In this document: one piece after another, positions 27,505-36,726 of the stretch
How the letters are laid out: every line of letters starts with the position of its first letter
Numbering within the stretch: the first letter of the stretch is position 1
Assembly: GCA_900550175.1 (NCBI GenBank)
Contig: URQX01000001.1
Coordinates: 62,001 to 126,000 of the forward strand
Origin: an uncultured Veillonella sp.
Lineage (GTDB): Bacteria; Bacillota; Negativicutes; Veillonellales; Veillonellaceae
DNA length: 64,000 nt
Direction: 5' to 3'
The notes under the pieces: model-generated
What the model was told of the DNA's origin: nothing
The model's input: only the letters and a program-made list of their open reading frames with translations
The model's database searches: none
Position numbers and translations under genes: made by a program

Positions 27505-28074
27505 ATGGCATCAGTAAATGTATATGATTTGAACTATACCGATGCCTTCGTGCTAGGCATCAAAAACTACACCAATTTTAAAGGTCGTGCGAGCCGTAGT
27601 GAGTATTGGCGATTTATGGCCGGAATGATGATGGTTCAAGGAACATTAGGAGTAGTAGCCATACTCTGTAAAGGTGTTGGTCTCTATAATTTTGAGCCTA
27701 TTATTAATACTATCACGTTGTTAGTCACTTTATTTTTCGTGCTTCCCAATATTGCCATCACAGCACGCCGTATGCATGATATTGGACGTAGCGGTTGGAC
27801 TCAGCTGATTTCTTTTATTCCTATTATAGGGTTCTTTATATTCTTAACTTACGAATTGAAACGTGGCGATGAAGGAGAGAATGGTTACGGTGAAAGAACT
27901 GCCTATATTCCTATTACTAGAAATATAAGTGAAGCTACGGGGCTTGAAGAAACTCCATCTCGAAAACAAGACTGGATTATGGGCATTACCATATTTGTTC
28001 TTCAATCCATCGTATTTGGTGATACCATCGGTGATATATTATGGTATGGTATTAACGCCAATGGCTACATTTAG
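27505..28074 (+). CDS. DUF805 family membrane protein
   Basis: A 189-aa integral membrane protein. The DUF805 hallmarks are NYTNFKGRASRSEYWRF at the start, ITARRMHDIGRSGW between helices, and a short polar stretch GEGENGYG-like (DEGENGYGERT). A fifth hydrophobic helix lies at the C-terminus. Family members such as E. coli YhaH/YhaI have no established function. It is directly behind the first gene of the run. Confidence 0.87.
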   Translation: MASVNVYDLNYTDAFVLGIKNYTNFKGRASRSEYWRFMAGMMMVQGTLGVVAILCKGVGLYNFEPIINTITLLVTLFFVLPNIAITARRMHDIGRSGWTQLISFIPIIGFFIFLTYELKRGDEGENGYGERTAYIPITRNISEATGLEETPSRKQDWIMGITIFVLQSIVFGDTIGDILWYGINANGYI

Positions 28075-28292
28075 TATTAACCTGCATTAAATAGCATAAT
28101 TATTATTTTATTTTATAAAAGTTTAACAACTCCTTTATAGACAATATAACACTTTGTAGTAAAATGAAATCAAGATGAATTTAAAAATATAGATATGATT
28201 GCGTTACAACATATCTAAGTTACTATATGTGTTTAGCACAACAGGACTTTATGAGCTTCACTGTTTCCTGCTGTGAATGGAAGGAGTTTAGG

Positions 28293-28928
28293 ATGAGACC
28301 TTGTCCATATTGTGGACACGAGGTGTTAAAAAGTGAACGATACTGTCCAAACTGTGGACGTATTCGTAAAGCACCCATTTCGTTAGATAAATATAGTCTA
28401 GGCATGATTGAGAACTTTAAACAATGTTTTGTTTATAAATACGCTGACTTTGAAGGCCGTGCTAGCCGTAGTGAATATTGGAACTTCTTTTTGGTGTATC
28501 AATTACTCTTTGTAGCTATTCTATTCACCTGTGCATTCTTGAGTTATATTAGTCCTCTCTCCAGTGCAGTTGGTGTTGGCTTTGGCCTAGTAATTTTAGT
28601 CCTATTGTCCGTTGTCATGGTCATCCCTGGCGTGGCTGTTGCAGTACGACGCTTGCACGATCAAGGCCGTTCTGGTGGACTTGTCTTTGTTGGCCTCGTT
28701 CCTGTTATTGGTACAATTATATTATTGGTGTTAATGGCTCTTCCTGGTGAAAGCCATACAAACCGTTTTGGATCACCAACAGGACACGTTATCCTCACAA
28801 AACAAATGGCCCACGAAATTGGCTTAATAGATGCTACACCTACAACAGGCCTTACAGCAGGATTACTATGTGCTATCCTTGTACTATGGTTCCTGGTAGA
28901 TCGATTACTAACGACAAGTATGATATAA
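28293..28928 (+). CDS. DUF805 family membrane protein with N-terminal zinc ribbon
   Basis: A 211-aa protein. Residues 4-21 form a zinc-ribbon with CPYC and CPNC pairs (C4, C7, C18, C21), followed by the DUF805 domain with YADFEGRASRSEYWNFF and VAVRRLHDQGRSGG. A longer frame starts at 28227, but AAGGAG sits just before the ATG at 28293. The ribbon is a cytoplasmic add-on that the other three copies lack. It is preceded by a 218-bp gap and so probably has its own promoter. Confidence 0.83.
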   Translation: MRPCPYCGHEVLKSERYCPNCGRIRKAPISLDKYSLGMIENFKQCFVYKYADFEGRASRSEYWNFFLVYQLLFVAILFTCAFLSYISPLSSAVGVGFGLVILVLLSVVMVIPGVAVAVRRLHDQGRSGGLVFVGLVPVIGTIILLVLMALPGESHTNRFGSPTGHVILTKQMAHEIGLIDATPTTGLTAGLLCAILVLWFLVDRLLTTSMI

Positions 28929-28950
28929 AAAATAAAATATATATACAAAG

Positions 28951-28985
28951 AACAGCCTCTTGCATGGTGCAATAGGCTGTTTTGT
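28951..28985 (+). terminator. Terminator after the zinc-ribbon DUF805 gene
   Basis: AACAGCCT-C-TTGCA pairs with TGCAA-T-AGGCTGTT around a 3-nt loop, with one internal mismatch. The T-tract after it is short and interrupted by G. Confidence 0.7.
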
Positions 28986-29032
28986 TGTATAATAAATTAA
29001 TTTCAATTTGTCATTTGATAGGAGAGAGAATT

Positions 29033-29563
29033 ATGACTGATTTAAACATTAAAAACCTTTCGTATATTGATAACTTTAAGCATTCTGTAGTTGGTAATTT
29101 TATAAACTTCAGTACTAGAGCTAGTCGCAGTGAATATTGGCGCTTTACAGCGGTTACAGTTGTCATAGGTTTTGTATTTACTCTATTAAGATTTGTTTTT
29201 GGCCATTCATTCTTGGGATCACTTATTAATTTATTATCCTTTGCCTATACTTGTGTTATGTTTTTACCGTCTCTTGGTATTGCAGTTCGTCGTTTGCATG
29301 ATATAAATAAATCTGGATGGTTTTGGCTAATTATATTTGTTCCAATCATTGGTCTTGTATATGTCATTTATTTATTGGCTAAACCGGGTGATGTAGGCGA
29401 TAACCAATATGGTTCTCCAACAAGCTATGAAGTAATTACTGCTGAAGAAGCTGCTCGTACGGGCCTTAAAGAAACACCATCTGAAAGCATGGACCAAAAA
29501 GCAATGCTAGCATGTATTTGCCTTACAGTTTTTAATATTTGGATGTCCTTTTTAGCACTATAA
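29033..29563 (+). CDS. DUF805 family membrane protein
   Basis: A 176-aa membrane protein with the DUF805 motifs NFINFSTRASRSEYWRF and IAVRRLHDINKSGWFW, then GDVGDNQYGSPTSY. The ATG at 29033 with GGAGAG upstream is preferred over the longer frame from 28982, which begins inside the preceding terminator region. It is the fourth and last of the DUF805 run, with its own terminator. Confidence 0.86.
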   Translation: MTDLNIKNLSYIDNFKHSVVGNFINFSTRASRSEYWRFTAVTVVIGFVFTLLRFVFGHSFLGSLINLLSFAYTCVMFLPSLGIAVRRLHDINKSGWFWLIIFVPIIGLVYVIYLLAKPGDVGDNQYGSPTSYEVITAEEAARTGLKETPSESMDQKAMLACICLTVFNIWMSFLAL

Positions 29564-29585
29564 TGAAAAGTCTATTTATATGAAT

Positions 29586-29624
29586 ATGCCACCTTTATTG
29601 GAACGTAATAAAGGTGGCATTTTT
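29586..29624 (+). terminator. Terminator after the last DUF805 gene
   Basis: A perfect 14-bp stem, ATGCCACCTTTATT / AATAAAGGTGGCAT, with a 7-nt loop and a T-run. Confidence 0.92.
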
Positions 29625-29660
29625 ATGTGTTATATCTATAAATTTAAACTATCTATACAG

Positions 29661-29690
29661 TTGACAACTCCCCCTCACGAGCCCTATAAT
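29661..29690 (+). promoter_or_regulatory. Consensus sigma-A promoter of ileS
   Basis: TTGACA at 29661 and TATAAT at 29685, both perfect, with an 18-nt spacer, lie just before the T-box leader. Confidence 0.88.
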
Positions 29691-29696
29691 TATCTA

Positions 29697-29970
29697 TTAT
29701 ATGAAGATTGCGTTGAAAAAGACGGCACGTCTCAGACGGATTTAGTAGAGACCAAACTCATGGGCTGAAAGGTTTGGAAATCTAGAGATTTGCGGATCAC
29801 TTTGGAGCAAGCAGGAACCCTGCCGGTGAACACCGTTATATGTCTAAGTGGCTTTCACAAAATGAAGCCTAGTTATTTCGTATGCTCGGAATATTCTAGC
29901 TTTCACAGAAGGTCAGTAGGGTGGTACCACGGATATTACGTCCGTCCCTTCGGGGGCGGGCGATTTTTTT
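29697..29970 (+). promoter_or_regulatory. T-box riboswitch, isoleucine-specific, with terminator
   Basis: The conserved T-box AGGGTGGTACCACGG is at 29918-29932. The terminator at 29939-29970 has a 10-bp stem closed by a TTCG tetraloop and seven T. In stem I, GATTT-AGTAGAGA-CCAAAC pairs with GTTTGG-AAATC. The most likely specifier is ATC at 29796-29798, in GGATCACT, which fits Ile. The specifier choice is less certain than the T-box call itself. Confidence 0.9.
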
Positions 29971-29988
29971 ATGTAAAAGGAGCACATC

Positions 29989-32823
29989 ATGGATTACGGT
30001 AAGACGTTACATTTGCCTGAAACAGAATTCCCTATGCGCGGCAATTTGCCTAAGCGCGAACCAGAAATCTTAAAGTTCTGGGAAGACAACAAAATTTATC
30101 AAAAACGTTTGGAATTGCGTAAAGACGCAAAACCATTCATCTTGCATGATGGCCCTCCATACGCAAATGGTAAATTGCACATCGGTCATGCCCTCAACAA
30201 AACGTTGAAGGACATCATCATGAAATACAAAACAATGACTGGTCATTATACTCGCTATATCCCTGGTTGGGATACGCACGGTTTGCCAATTGAGCATGCG
30301 GTTATTAAAAACACTGGTCTTAACCGTCATGAAATGGCGCCATTGGATTTGCGCAATAAATGTAAGGAATATGCATTAGAATGCGTAGAAAACCAAAAAC
30401 AAGACTTCATTCGCTTTGGTGTATTAGGCGAATGGGAACGCCCTTATTTGACATTGCGCCCTGAGTTTGAAGTAAAACAACTTGGTATCTTCGGCGAAAT
30501 GGCAAAACGTGGCCACATTTATAAAGGGCTTAAAACTGTATACTGGTGTACACACTGCGAAACTGCATTGGCAGAGGCAGAAATCGAATACGCTGAGAAA
30601 AAATCCTTCTCCATTTACGTAAAATTCCCTTACGTATCCGAGAAAAAGGTAACATTGCCAGCTGGCGTAGATCCAAAACAAGCGTTTGCTGTTATCTGGA
30701 CAACTACTCCTTGGACAATGCCTGCCAACGTAGCAATCTCCGTTAACCCTGAGCTTGAATATGGCTGGGTAAAAGTAGGCGACGAATACTACTTGATGGC
30801 TACTGAACTCGTTGATGCGGCTATGAAAGATATCGGTATTGAAGACTACGAAATCGTAAATCGCTTCTCTGGTGCAGATTTGGAATTGGCTGAATTCAAA
30901 CATCCATTCGTAGAACGTAATGCTACAGTATTGTGTGGTGACCATGTAACACTTGAAGCAGGTACTGGTTGCGTACATACAGCTCCTGCACACGGTGAAG
31001 ATGACTTTAACATCGTTATGCGTTATAACAAGGAAGGCAAAACTGAACTTCCTATCGTATCTCTTGTTAATGAAACTGGTAACTACACTAAACAAGTGGA
31101 CGACAATCGTTATGGTGATACTGAGTTCCCATTGGCTGGCGTAGAAATCCACGATGCAGAGGTGCCTGTTATCAAAATCTTGGCGCACAACAATGCATTA
31201 CTTCACAAATCTAGCTTGCGTCACCAATATGCTCACTGCTGGCGTTGTAAAAACCCTGTTATCTACCGCGCCACAGAACAATGGTTCTCCTCTGTAGATG
31301 GGTACCGTCAACAAGCGCTTGATGCTATCGATAACCAAGTACAATGGATCCCTAAATGGGGCCATGACCGCATCTTTAACATGGTTCGCGACCGCGGTGA
31401 CTGGGTAATTTCTCGTCAACGTATTTGGGGCGTGCCAATTCCTATTTACTATTGTGAAAGCTGCGGCGAGCACATCATCAACGATGATACTATGTCTGCA
31501 TTGCTTGAAAAAGTAGCTGTAGAAGGTTCCGACGCATGGTGGGCACACAGTGCTAAAGAATTGTTACCAGAAGGCTTCAAATGCCCTCATTGCGGTCATG
31601 ATGAGTTCAAAAAAGAAACAGATATCATGGACGTATGGTTTGACTCTGGTTCCTCTTGGTCTGGCGTACTTGAAGTTAACGGCTTAGATGTACCATGTGC
31701 TATGTACCTTGAAGGCTCTGACCAACATCGTGGCTGGTTCAACTCTTCCTTGTTAACTGCAGTGGCAACAACAGGTAAAGCACCTTACAACTCCGTATTG
31801 ACACACGGCTTCGTTGTGGACGGCGAAGGTCGTAAAATGTCTAAATCTGTAGGTAATACAGTAGCACCTAGTGACATCATCGACGTATACGGCGCTGACG
31901 TTATGCGTTTGTGGGTATCCTCTGCAGATTACCAAGCAGACGTACGTTTGTCCAAAGACATCGTAAAACAATTGTCCGAAGTATACCGTAAGATCCGTAA
32001 TACATTCCGCTTCTTGCTTGGTAACTTGGATGACTTCAATCCAAATACTGATAAAGTGGCTTACGCAGATATGTCCGAATTCGATAAATGGGCATTGTTG
32101 CGCTTAGAAGAAGTACGTCAAAAGGTTACTGAAGCATACGAAAACTATGAATTCCACATGTTGTACCATGCAATTCATAACTTCTGCACAGTAGACTTGA
32201 GCTCCATCTACCTTGATGTAATGAAAGATACTATGTATGCTGAAAGCAAAAACAACGTAGCTCGTCGTTCTGCTCAAACAGCAATGTATGAAATCTTAAA
32301 AACATTAGTAGCAATGGTATCTCCAGTACTTTCCTTCACAGCAGAAGAAGTTTGGAAATACATGCCTAAAGAAGAAGGCATGCCTGAATCCGTTATGCTT
32401 CAAGATTGGCCACAAGGTCATCCTGAACACTTCAACCAAGAATTGGCTGATAAATGGAACCAATTGTTAGACTTGCGTACATCTGTACAAAAAGCATTGG
32501 AACTTGCTCGTCAAAACAAAACAATCGGTCACCCACTAGATGCATCTGTTACAGTATACGCTGAAGGTGCTGCATTCGACGCATTGAACGCCCTTGGTGA
32601 AGAAGGCTTGGCTAAACTTGTTATCGTATCCGAAGCTCACATCGTAAACGGCGCTGCTCCAGCAGAGGCTGTAAAAGACGAAGAAACAGGCGTTGCAACA
32701 GTAGTTGCTCCATCTGAACTTGAAAAATGTGAACGCTGCTGGATCCACCGCGATACAGTAGGTCAAGATAGCGAACATCCTACACTTTGCCATCGCTGTG
32801 CAGAGGTTGTTACATCTCTATAA
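29989..32823 (+). CDS. ileS: Isoleucyl-tRNA synthetase
   Basis: A 944-aa class-I synthetase. The HIGH motif is GKLHIGHALNK, the KMSKS motif is GRKMSKSVGN, and WTTTPWTMPAN marks the editing domain. The C-terminus ends in a zinc-binding domain with CERCW and CHRC, typical of bacterial IleRS1. The length is normal. AAGGAG precedes the ATG. Expression is controlled by the T-box, so it should rise when Ile-tRNA is uncharged. Confidence 0.97.
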   Translation: MDYGKTLHLPETEFPMRGNLPKREPEILKFWEDNKIYQKRLELRKDAKPFILHDGPPYANGKLHIGHALNKTLKDIIMKYKTMTGHYTRYIPGWDTHGLPIEHAVIKNTGLNRHEMAPLDLRNKCKEYALECVENQKQDFIRFGVLGEWERPYLTLRPEFEVKQLGIFGEMAKRGHIYKGLKTVYWCTHCETALAEAEIEYAEKKSFSIYVKFPYVSEKKVTLPAGVDPKQAFAVIWTTTPWTMPANVAISVNPELEYGWVKVGDEYYLMATELVDAAMKDIGIEDYEIVNRFSGADLELAEFKHPFVERNATVLCGDHVTLEAGTGCVHTAPAHGEDDFNIVMRYNKEGKTELPIVSLVNETGNYTKQVDDNRYGDTEFPLAGVEIHDAEVPVIKILAHNNALLHKSSLRHQYAHCWRCKNPVIYRATEQWFSSVDGYRQQALDAIDNQVQWIPKWGHDRIFNMVRDRGDWVISRQRIWGVPIPIYYCESCGEHIINDDTMSALLEKVAVEGSDAWWAHSAKELLPEGFKCPHCGHDEFKKETDIMDVWFDSGSSWSGVLEVNGLDVPCAMYLEGSDQHRGWFNSSLLTAVATTGKAPYNSVLTHGFVVDGEGRKMSKSVGNTVAPSDIIDVYGADVMRLWVSSADYQADVRLSKDIVKQLSEVYRKIRNTFRFLLGNLDDFNPNTDKVAYADMSEFDKWALLRLEEVRQKVTEAYENYEFHMLYHAIHNFCTVDLSSIYLDVMKDTMYAESKNNVARRSAQTAMYEILKTLVAMVSPVLSFTAEEVWKYMPKEEGMPESVMLQDWPQGHPEHFNQELADKWNQLLDLRTSVQKALELARQNKTIGHPLDASVTVYAEGAAFDALNALGEEGLAKLVIVSEAHIVNGAAPAEAVKDEETGVATVVAPSELEKCERCWIHRDTVGQDSEHPTLCHRCAEVVTSL

Positions 32824-32917
32824 TTATAGATAAAACCATACAATCTATACTCACAGATACAAGATTACATACTATGAGTTAATCATATACATTGTTTATT
32901 CTGTAATCTGTAAATAA

Positions 32918-32978
32918 GAAACCCTTCTCTAATATTCTTTAGTTCGGTTTGAACTGGGAATATAGAGAAGGGTTTTTC
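32918..32978 (+). terminator. Terminator downstream of ileS
   Basis: AAACCCTTCTCT-A-ATATTC pairs with GAATAT-AGAGAAGGGTTT across a 19-nt loop that can itself pair (AGTTC/GAACT). A T-run follows. Confidence 0.85.
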
Positions 32979-33225
32979 TATTATGATCAAGTTTCGTAGG
33001 TACAGATATCTTAGTTTACAAAATATTAAGAAAATATATAAAATTATGAACTCGTTGTATGCTATCTTTCTCATATAACTAATCGTATTAATTGTGACAT
33101 TGTCATTTTCCTCATGAAAAATTAATGTGTAAAAATTTACTCATTTCACATTAAATTTAATATACTGGTTTAAGATATTTATAGTTAGTTTAGTTATTGT
33201 GCTTATATGAGAAGGAGGAACAGCA

Positions 33226-33303
33226 ATGGTAGCAACTATCGTTAAAGCAATCTTGGCTGCGCTTACTGGTTTAGCAAACGCAATCTTGCCTTTATTCAAA
33301 TAA
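33226..33303 (+). CDS. 25-aa hydrophobic, weakly cationic peptide
   Basis: A 26-codon ORF with ATG at 33226 and TAA at 33301. It has a strong AAGGAGG site about 6 nt upstream. The peptide starts MVATIVKAILAAL and ends NAILPLFK: 25 residues, no acidic residue, two Lys (positions 7 and 25), no Cys, mostly Ala, Ile, Leu and Val, with one Pro near the C-terminus. A perfect 14-bp terminator begins 17 bp after the stop, and a candidate promoter (TTTACT at 33136, TATACT at 33161) lies upstream, so this is a self-contained unit. Candidates are a membrane-active peptide such as a leaderless bacteriocin or modulin, a type I toxin, or a signal peptide. No family assignment is possible by eye. Confidence 0.72.
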   Translation: MVATIVKAILAALTGLANAILPLFK

Positions 33304-33320
33304 CAATTTCATTCCCCAGA

Positions 33321-33359
33321 AAAAAGACCACCTGGCTTGCAGGTGGTCTTTTTCTTTTG
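33321..33359 (+). terminator. Terminator of the 25-aa peptide gene
   Basis: A perfect 14-bp stem, AAAAAGACCACCTG / CAGGTGGTCTTTTT, with a 5-nt loop and T-rich tail. It is among the strongest in the window. Confidence 0.93.
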
Positions 33360-33507
33360 CCTGAAAATAGAAATTAATTTGTAACATAATGATTTAGAGA
33401 ATCTTTAACTATCGTTTAACTATAGGGCTTTATATTGACTATGGAAAATAGCGTACCTATAATTAAGATGAATTAACCATGAAATAAGCGTGAAGGGCAT
33501 ATAGTTT

Positions 33508-33981
33508 GTGTGGTTTTATTTCTTATGCAAAACGAGGGGAGAGTGTAAGTTATCAGAAAAGGTTGCTGCCAGTGGATTTGATGTAGGATACTCACGAACT
33601 TTCAAAAATGCTCGCTGGGCTCGTGTTCATGCGGACTATTATAATTGGCGTGGTAGAGAGGCTGTAAGAGTAGGGTATTATAAATTAAAAAAACGTGATG
33701 CCATAAAAGGTTTTAAAGTGGGTGCAGAATTCCATATCACACCGCATCTTACCCTTGATGCGGGTTACCAAACGGCATCTCATCATTTGAGTGGTCCTTA
33801 TGCGACCTTGAAATATACCATCGGCACATCCAAGTTTGCTTGGCGTGGTGGTAAACATAGTGAAAGCGTGATTACAACGGCTCGTTCCAAGATGCTTGAT
33901 AAGGTACATCGTAGCGATATGGTTGTACAAGAAACTGTGGAAAATATTTATGAGCAGCAGTTTGTCGATGTTGGTTTATAG
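33508..33981 (+). pseudogene. Remnant of an inverse-autotransporter-type outer-membrane beta-barrel
   Basis: A frame of up to 157 codons whose central part reads like the end of an inverse-autotransporter (intimin/invasin-type) beta-domain: FDVGYSRTFKNARWARVHADYYNW, VRVGYYKLKK, FKVGAEFHITPHLTLDAGYQ and YATLKYTIG, with alternating polar and hydrophobic residues. No signal peptide or LysM region is present. A GAGGGGAG sits at 33534, but the next codons give no in-frame start, and the only upstream start is a GTG with a poor context. It is therefore most likely a 5'-truncated gene. A short expressed protein is the less likely alternative. Confidence 0.6.
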
Positions 33982-34049
33982 GCGTTTGGCGTAATTTACC
34001 CTCATGATCATTTATAATAGTTTAGCCTATTCGTAGGTTATAAAAAGGA

Positions 34050-34077
34050 GCTAGTACTTTGTGTACTAGCTTCTTTT
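34050..34077. terminator. Bidirectional terminator between convergent genes
   Basis: GCTAGTAC / GTACTAGC with a 5-nt loop, A-run before and T-rich tail after. It separates the beta-barrel remnant from the minus-strand TPR-like gene. Confidence 0.8.
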
Positions 34078-34093
34078 ATATTCTTGGTTATTT

Positions 34094-36463
34094 TTATTGT
34101 AATGCCTTTGGTACGCTGAGTTTTTTCCAGTTATCTAATTCAGGTATCTCCAAGGTGTTGATTGTTTTTTGAATCCAGTAGTTTAAGGATACTTCATTAC
34201 CTAACTGTTGTTCAAAGAGATAGGTATTACCTGGCGTATCTTGAGGTTTTCCATCCTTGTCGATAGAGTGGCGTACGGATTCTTTCAAATAGAGTTGTAC
34301 TCTAAATGGATTTGCGTGACTGCCTCTAAAAATGAAATAAGATGGGCCAATAAAGTCGTGAGTACGGACATTAATTTGTTCATACTTTTTGTCTTTTAAG
34401 CCTTGTAATGCGGTTTGTATCATGGCATTCGCATCATCGTATTCCTCAAGCAAGAAAGCTTGTTGATCTACATCGAGTACATAATGCCAAGTAGGTTTTT
34501 CCTCGTTCGTTTCGATGGACCAGTTGTCGCCTAATGCAGGCAATTGGTGTGTATTGTAGAGGTCTTTTAATAGCTGAATGGCATTTTCTTTCTTGAGAGC
34601 TGCTCGGTAAATGGTTTCTTGACCTTCTGTGGAGTCATAACCATGTACTCTGACCTGGTACGTATCACGTGGCATGCGCTTTACATCTAGCTTAAAGATG
34701 TTGCGTAGCCTGTCTGGAATGGAGAGGAAATGATTGTAAAAGCTAAGCTTCATTTCTTCTTGTGCTTCTAAGGCGTGCTCGATGGTTTGCCAATCATATA
34801 AGGTAGTGTCCCATAAGAAGTCATCCATGTTTACAGATAAGCGGGCTGCATTTTGAGGCCATTCCGTGTGACCAGGCCGTACTGTTGAGGTAGACTCTGT
34901 AAAGCCCTCTTTATAGTGCCAATGACCGTCTATTTCTTCGAAGGCCGCTAGGCGATCTTCGGCTTCATCATCGATAGGGATATCCTTTAACTCCTCATCA
35001 AGGGTTGCCTTGTGAGACAGCATATATTGATGGGATTCCTCGTAATAGGCTACAGCAGTATCTAAATCTGGTTTGCCAGTGACATAACCTTTTTCATAGG
35101 CATATCCTAAGGCCACACGTGTTAAAGCCCGTGTAATATCGTAAAAGAGAACGCGATCTTCCTCTTCTAAGGCACGTTTTTCTTCATCTAGTACACGTGT
35201 TAAGGACTGTACGCCAAAGCGTATATTCTTGGTTACTCCTAAGCCGTGGATACGCATGTAACCGATGTATGGCAAGGAGAACATAAAGCGCTCTTTAGTG
35301 GCTGCCATATGTGTTAAGTCTGCAATGAGACCCCAGTCGAGCGGTAGGTGGCCTATGTGGAAAATATAGCCGAAAGCAGCTTGTAATGCAGCATAGCCTG
35401 CGTCGCTGAAATATTTAGTAGCTGCACGGCGGTATAGACCAATAGCCTTTACAGGATCATAAGGGATGACTCTGCGTAGCTCTTTAGTATCATAGAAATG
35501 ATAGTAATAATCCGCTAATTCTGCGGTACTTTCAGCTTGACCTAAGGCGGCACCTTTCGTAAACCATGTGAAAGCGTCCTCAAATTTTCCATGCTCATGA
35601 CAGTCTAGGCCGGTGTAGAGCATCATGGTTGGATTACCTAGCTCAGCAGCAGTTAAAGCTACGCGGCGCGCATTATTAAAATCGCCTTCGTCGATATAGA
35701 TGTTGCGTAAATTGCCTTGGAACATGGCAAGCCCGTTATCGAGTGCTTTATTAAACCATTCTTTGGCCAATTTAGTAGCATTTTCTTGCAATGTTTCATC
35801 TGAGACTGTGCCTTGTAAGGCTGCTAGGCGTTCCGGTATAGAACCTTTTTGTAAGCTTTGCTGTATGCGTTTAGACCAGCTTTTACGAGGTGGTCTAATC
35901 ATATCCCTCGCAAGGCTAATGCGGTCGTCATCGCGCCAGAAAAAGACATTGCCTATAATGTATTGGCAAAAAGCATCACCTTGCTTGGCATAGTCATAAA
36001 CGATACAAAATGCATCATCAAAGGATATTAACATATCCTTTTCAACCGTAGGTGTAATGGTTCCATTGATACGTAATGCTTGTAAGGTACCGATAGGGCT
36101 ACAACGGCGAATGCTATCGTGCAAGCATTGATAAGTGCGCATGTTATTTTCTGGGAAGTTTGATTCCTCCCATGTAAAGCGTGGCCCTGCATAGATACGA
36201 GCCAACAAAGCATATGCATCAGCTATTTCTCGAGCCTCCGGATCATTGGCTATTTTTAATGCGTCCTCTTTAGTGTCGATTTCGTTTTCCAGCGATGTAG
36301 TCATGTCGTTTCTCAACGCCCGATGATTCGGCTGCTCAGGACTATGCTGATTATTTACAATCAGTTCTAATTGGCGCAAACCTTCTTGGGCCATTTCTTG
36401 ATTGTAGGATTTAAAAATCATGTGGAAGACCTTTTGTAGGCGTTCCGTAAAGTACTGTGCCAT
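34094..36463 (-). CDS. Large TPR/Sel1-like repeat protein, copy 2
   Basis: A 789-aa soluble protein, paralogue of the gene at 16.1-18.3 kb. It shares the N-terminal start (YFTERLQKVFHMIF), the YALLARIYAGPRFTWEESNFPE block, Sel1/TPR units (EDAFTWFTKGAALGQAESTAELADYYY, KAIGLYRRAATKY) and the same uncharacterised C-terminal domain ending in NYWIQKTI. It has about 45 extra residues near position 40-75. No signal or membrane segment is seen. It stands alone on the minus strand with an upstream gap of about 260 bp. Confidence 0.7.
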   Translation of the reverse strand: MAQYFTERLQKVFHMIFKSYNQEMAQEGLRQLELIVNNQHSPEQPNHRALRNDMTTSLENEIDTKEDALKIANDPEAREIADAYALLARIYAGPRFTWEESNFPENNMRTYQCLHDSIRRCSPIGTLQALRINGTITPTVEKDMLISFDDAFCIVYDYAKQGDAFCQYIIGNVFFWRDDDRISLARDMIRPPRKSWSKRIQQSLQKGSIPERLAALQGTVSDETLQENATKLAKEWFNKALDNGLAMFQGNLRNIYIDEGDFNNARRVALTAAELGNPTMMLYTGLDCHEHGKFEDAFTWFTKGAALGQAESTAELADYYYHFYDTKELRRVIPYDPVKAIGLYRRAATKYFSDAGYAALQAAFGYIFHIGHLPLDWGLIADLTHMAATKERFMFSLPYIGYMRIHGLGVTKNIRFGVQSLTRVLDEEKRALEEEDRVLFYDITRALTRVALGYAYEKGYVTGKPDLDTAVAYYEESHQYMLSHKATLDEELKDIPIDDEAEDRLAAFEEIDGHWHYKEGFTESTSTVRPGHTEWPQNAARLSVNMDDFLWDTTLYDWQTIEHALEAQEEMKLSFYNHFLSIPDRLRNIFKLDVKRMPRDTYQVRVHGYDSTEGQETIYRAALKKENAIQLLKDLYNTHQLPALGDNWSIETNEEKPTWHYVLDVDQQAFLLEEYDDANAMIQTALQGLKDKKYEQINVRTHDFIGPSYFIFRGSHANPFRVQLYLKESVRHSIDKDGKPQDTPGNTYLFEQQLGNEVSLNYWIQKTINTLEIPELDNWKKLSVPKALQ

Positions 36464-36604
36464 AAGGCCTCCTTTAATTAGTTACGTTTACTATAGAATA
36501 CGTATTTATTATATAACGAACGCGAGGGACCGTGAAAGAGGGAATACATAAAAGAGGAGATTACTAGTGACTAAAGTAAAATTCTTTGTGCGTAGAGGGA
36601 CTAG

Positions 36605-36672
36605 AATAAAAAATCCCCTCTGAAAGAACTTTGAAATCACGATACTGTGAGAACTGAAGTCTTTCAGAGGGG
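36605..36672 (-). terminator. Terminator of the amino-acid-binding lipoprotein gene
   Basis: CCCCTCTGAAAGA (36615) and TCTTTCAGAGGGG (36660) are exact 13-bp arms. The T-run (AAAAAA on the plus strand at 36608-36613) is on the minus strand, placing it behind the gene that ends at 36727. Confidence 0.88.
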
Positions 36673-36726
36673 TCATATGTATCCTAGTTTATAGAGATTA
36701 TATATTCTAGTTCATAGGGATAGATA

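Noticed and set aside
30424..31188. Minus-strand ORF of 254 aa inside ileS
   Set aside because: It is a long shadow frame with no recognisable motifs; ileS is certain in the opposite strand.
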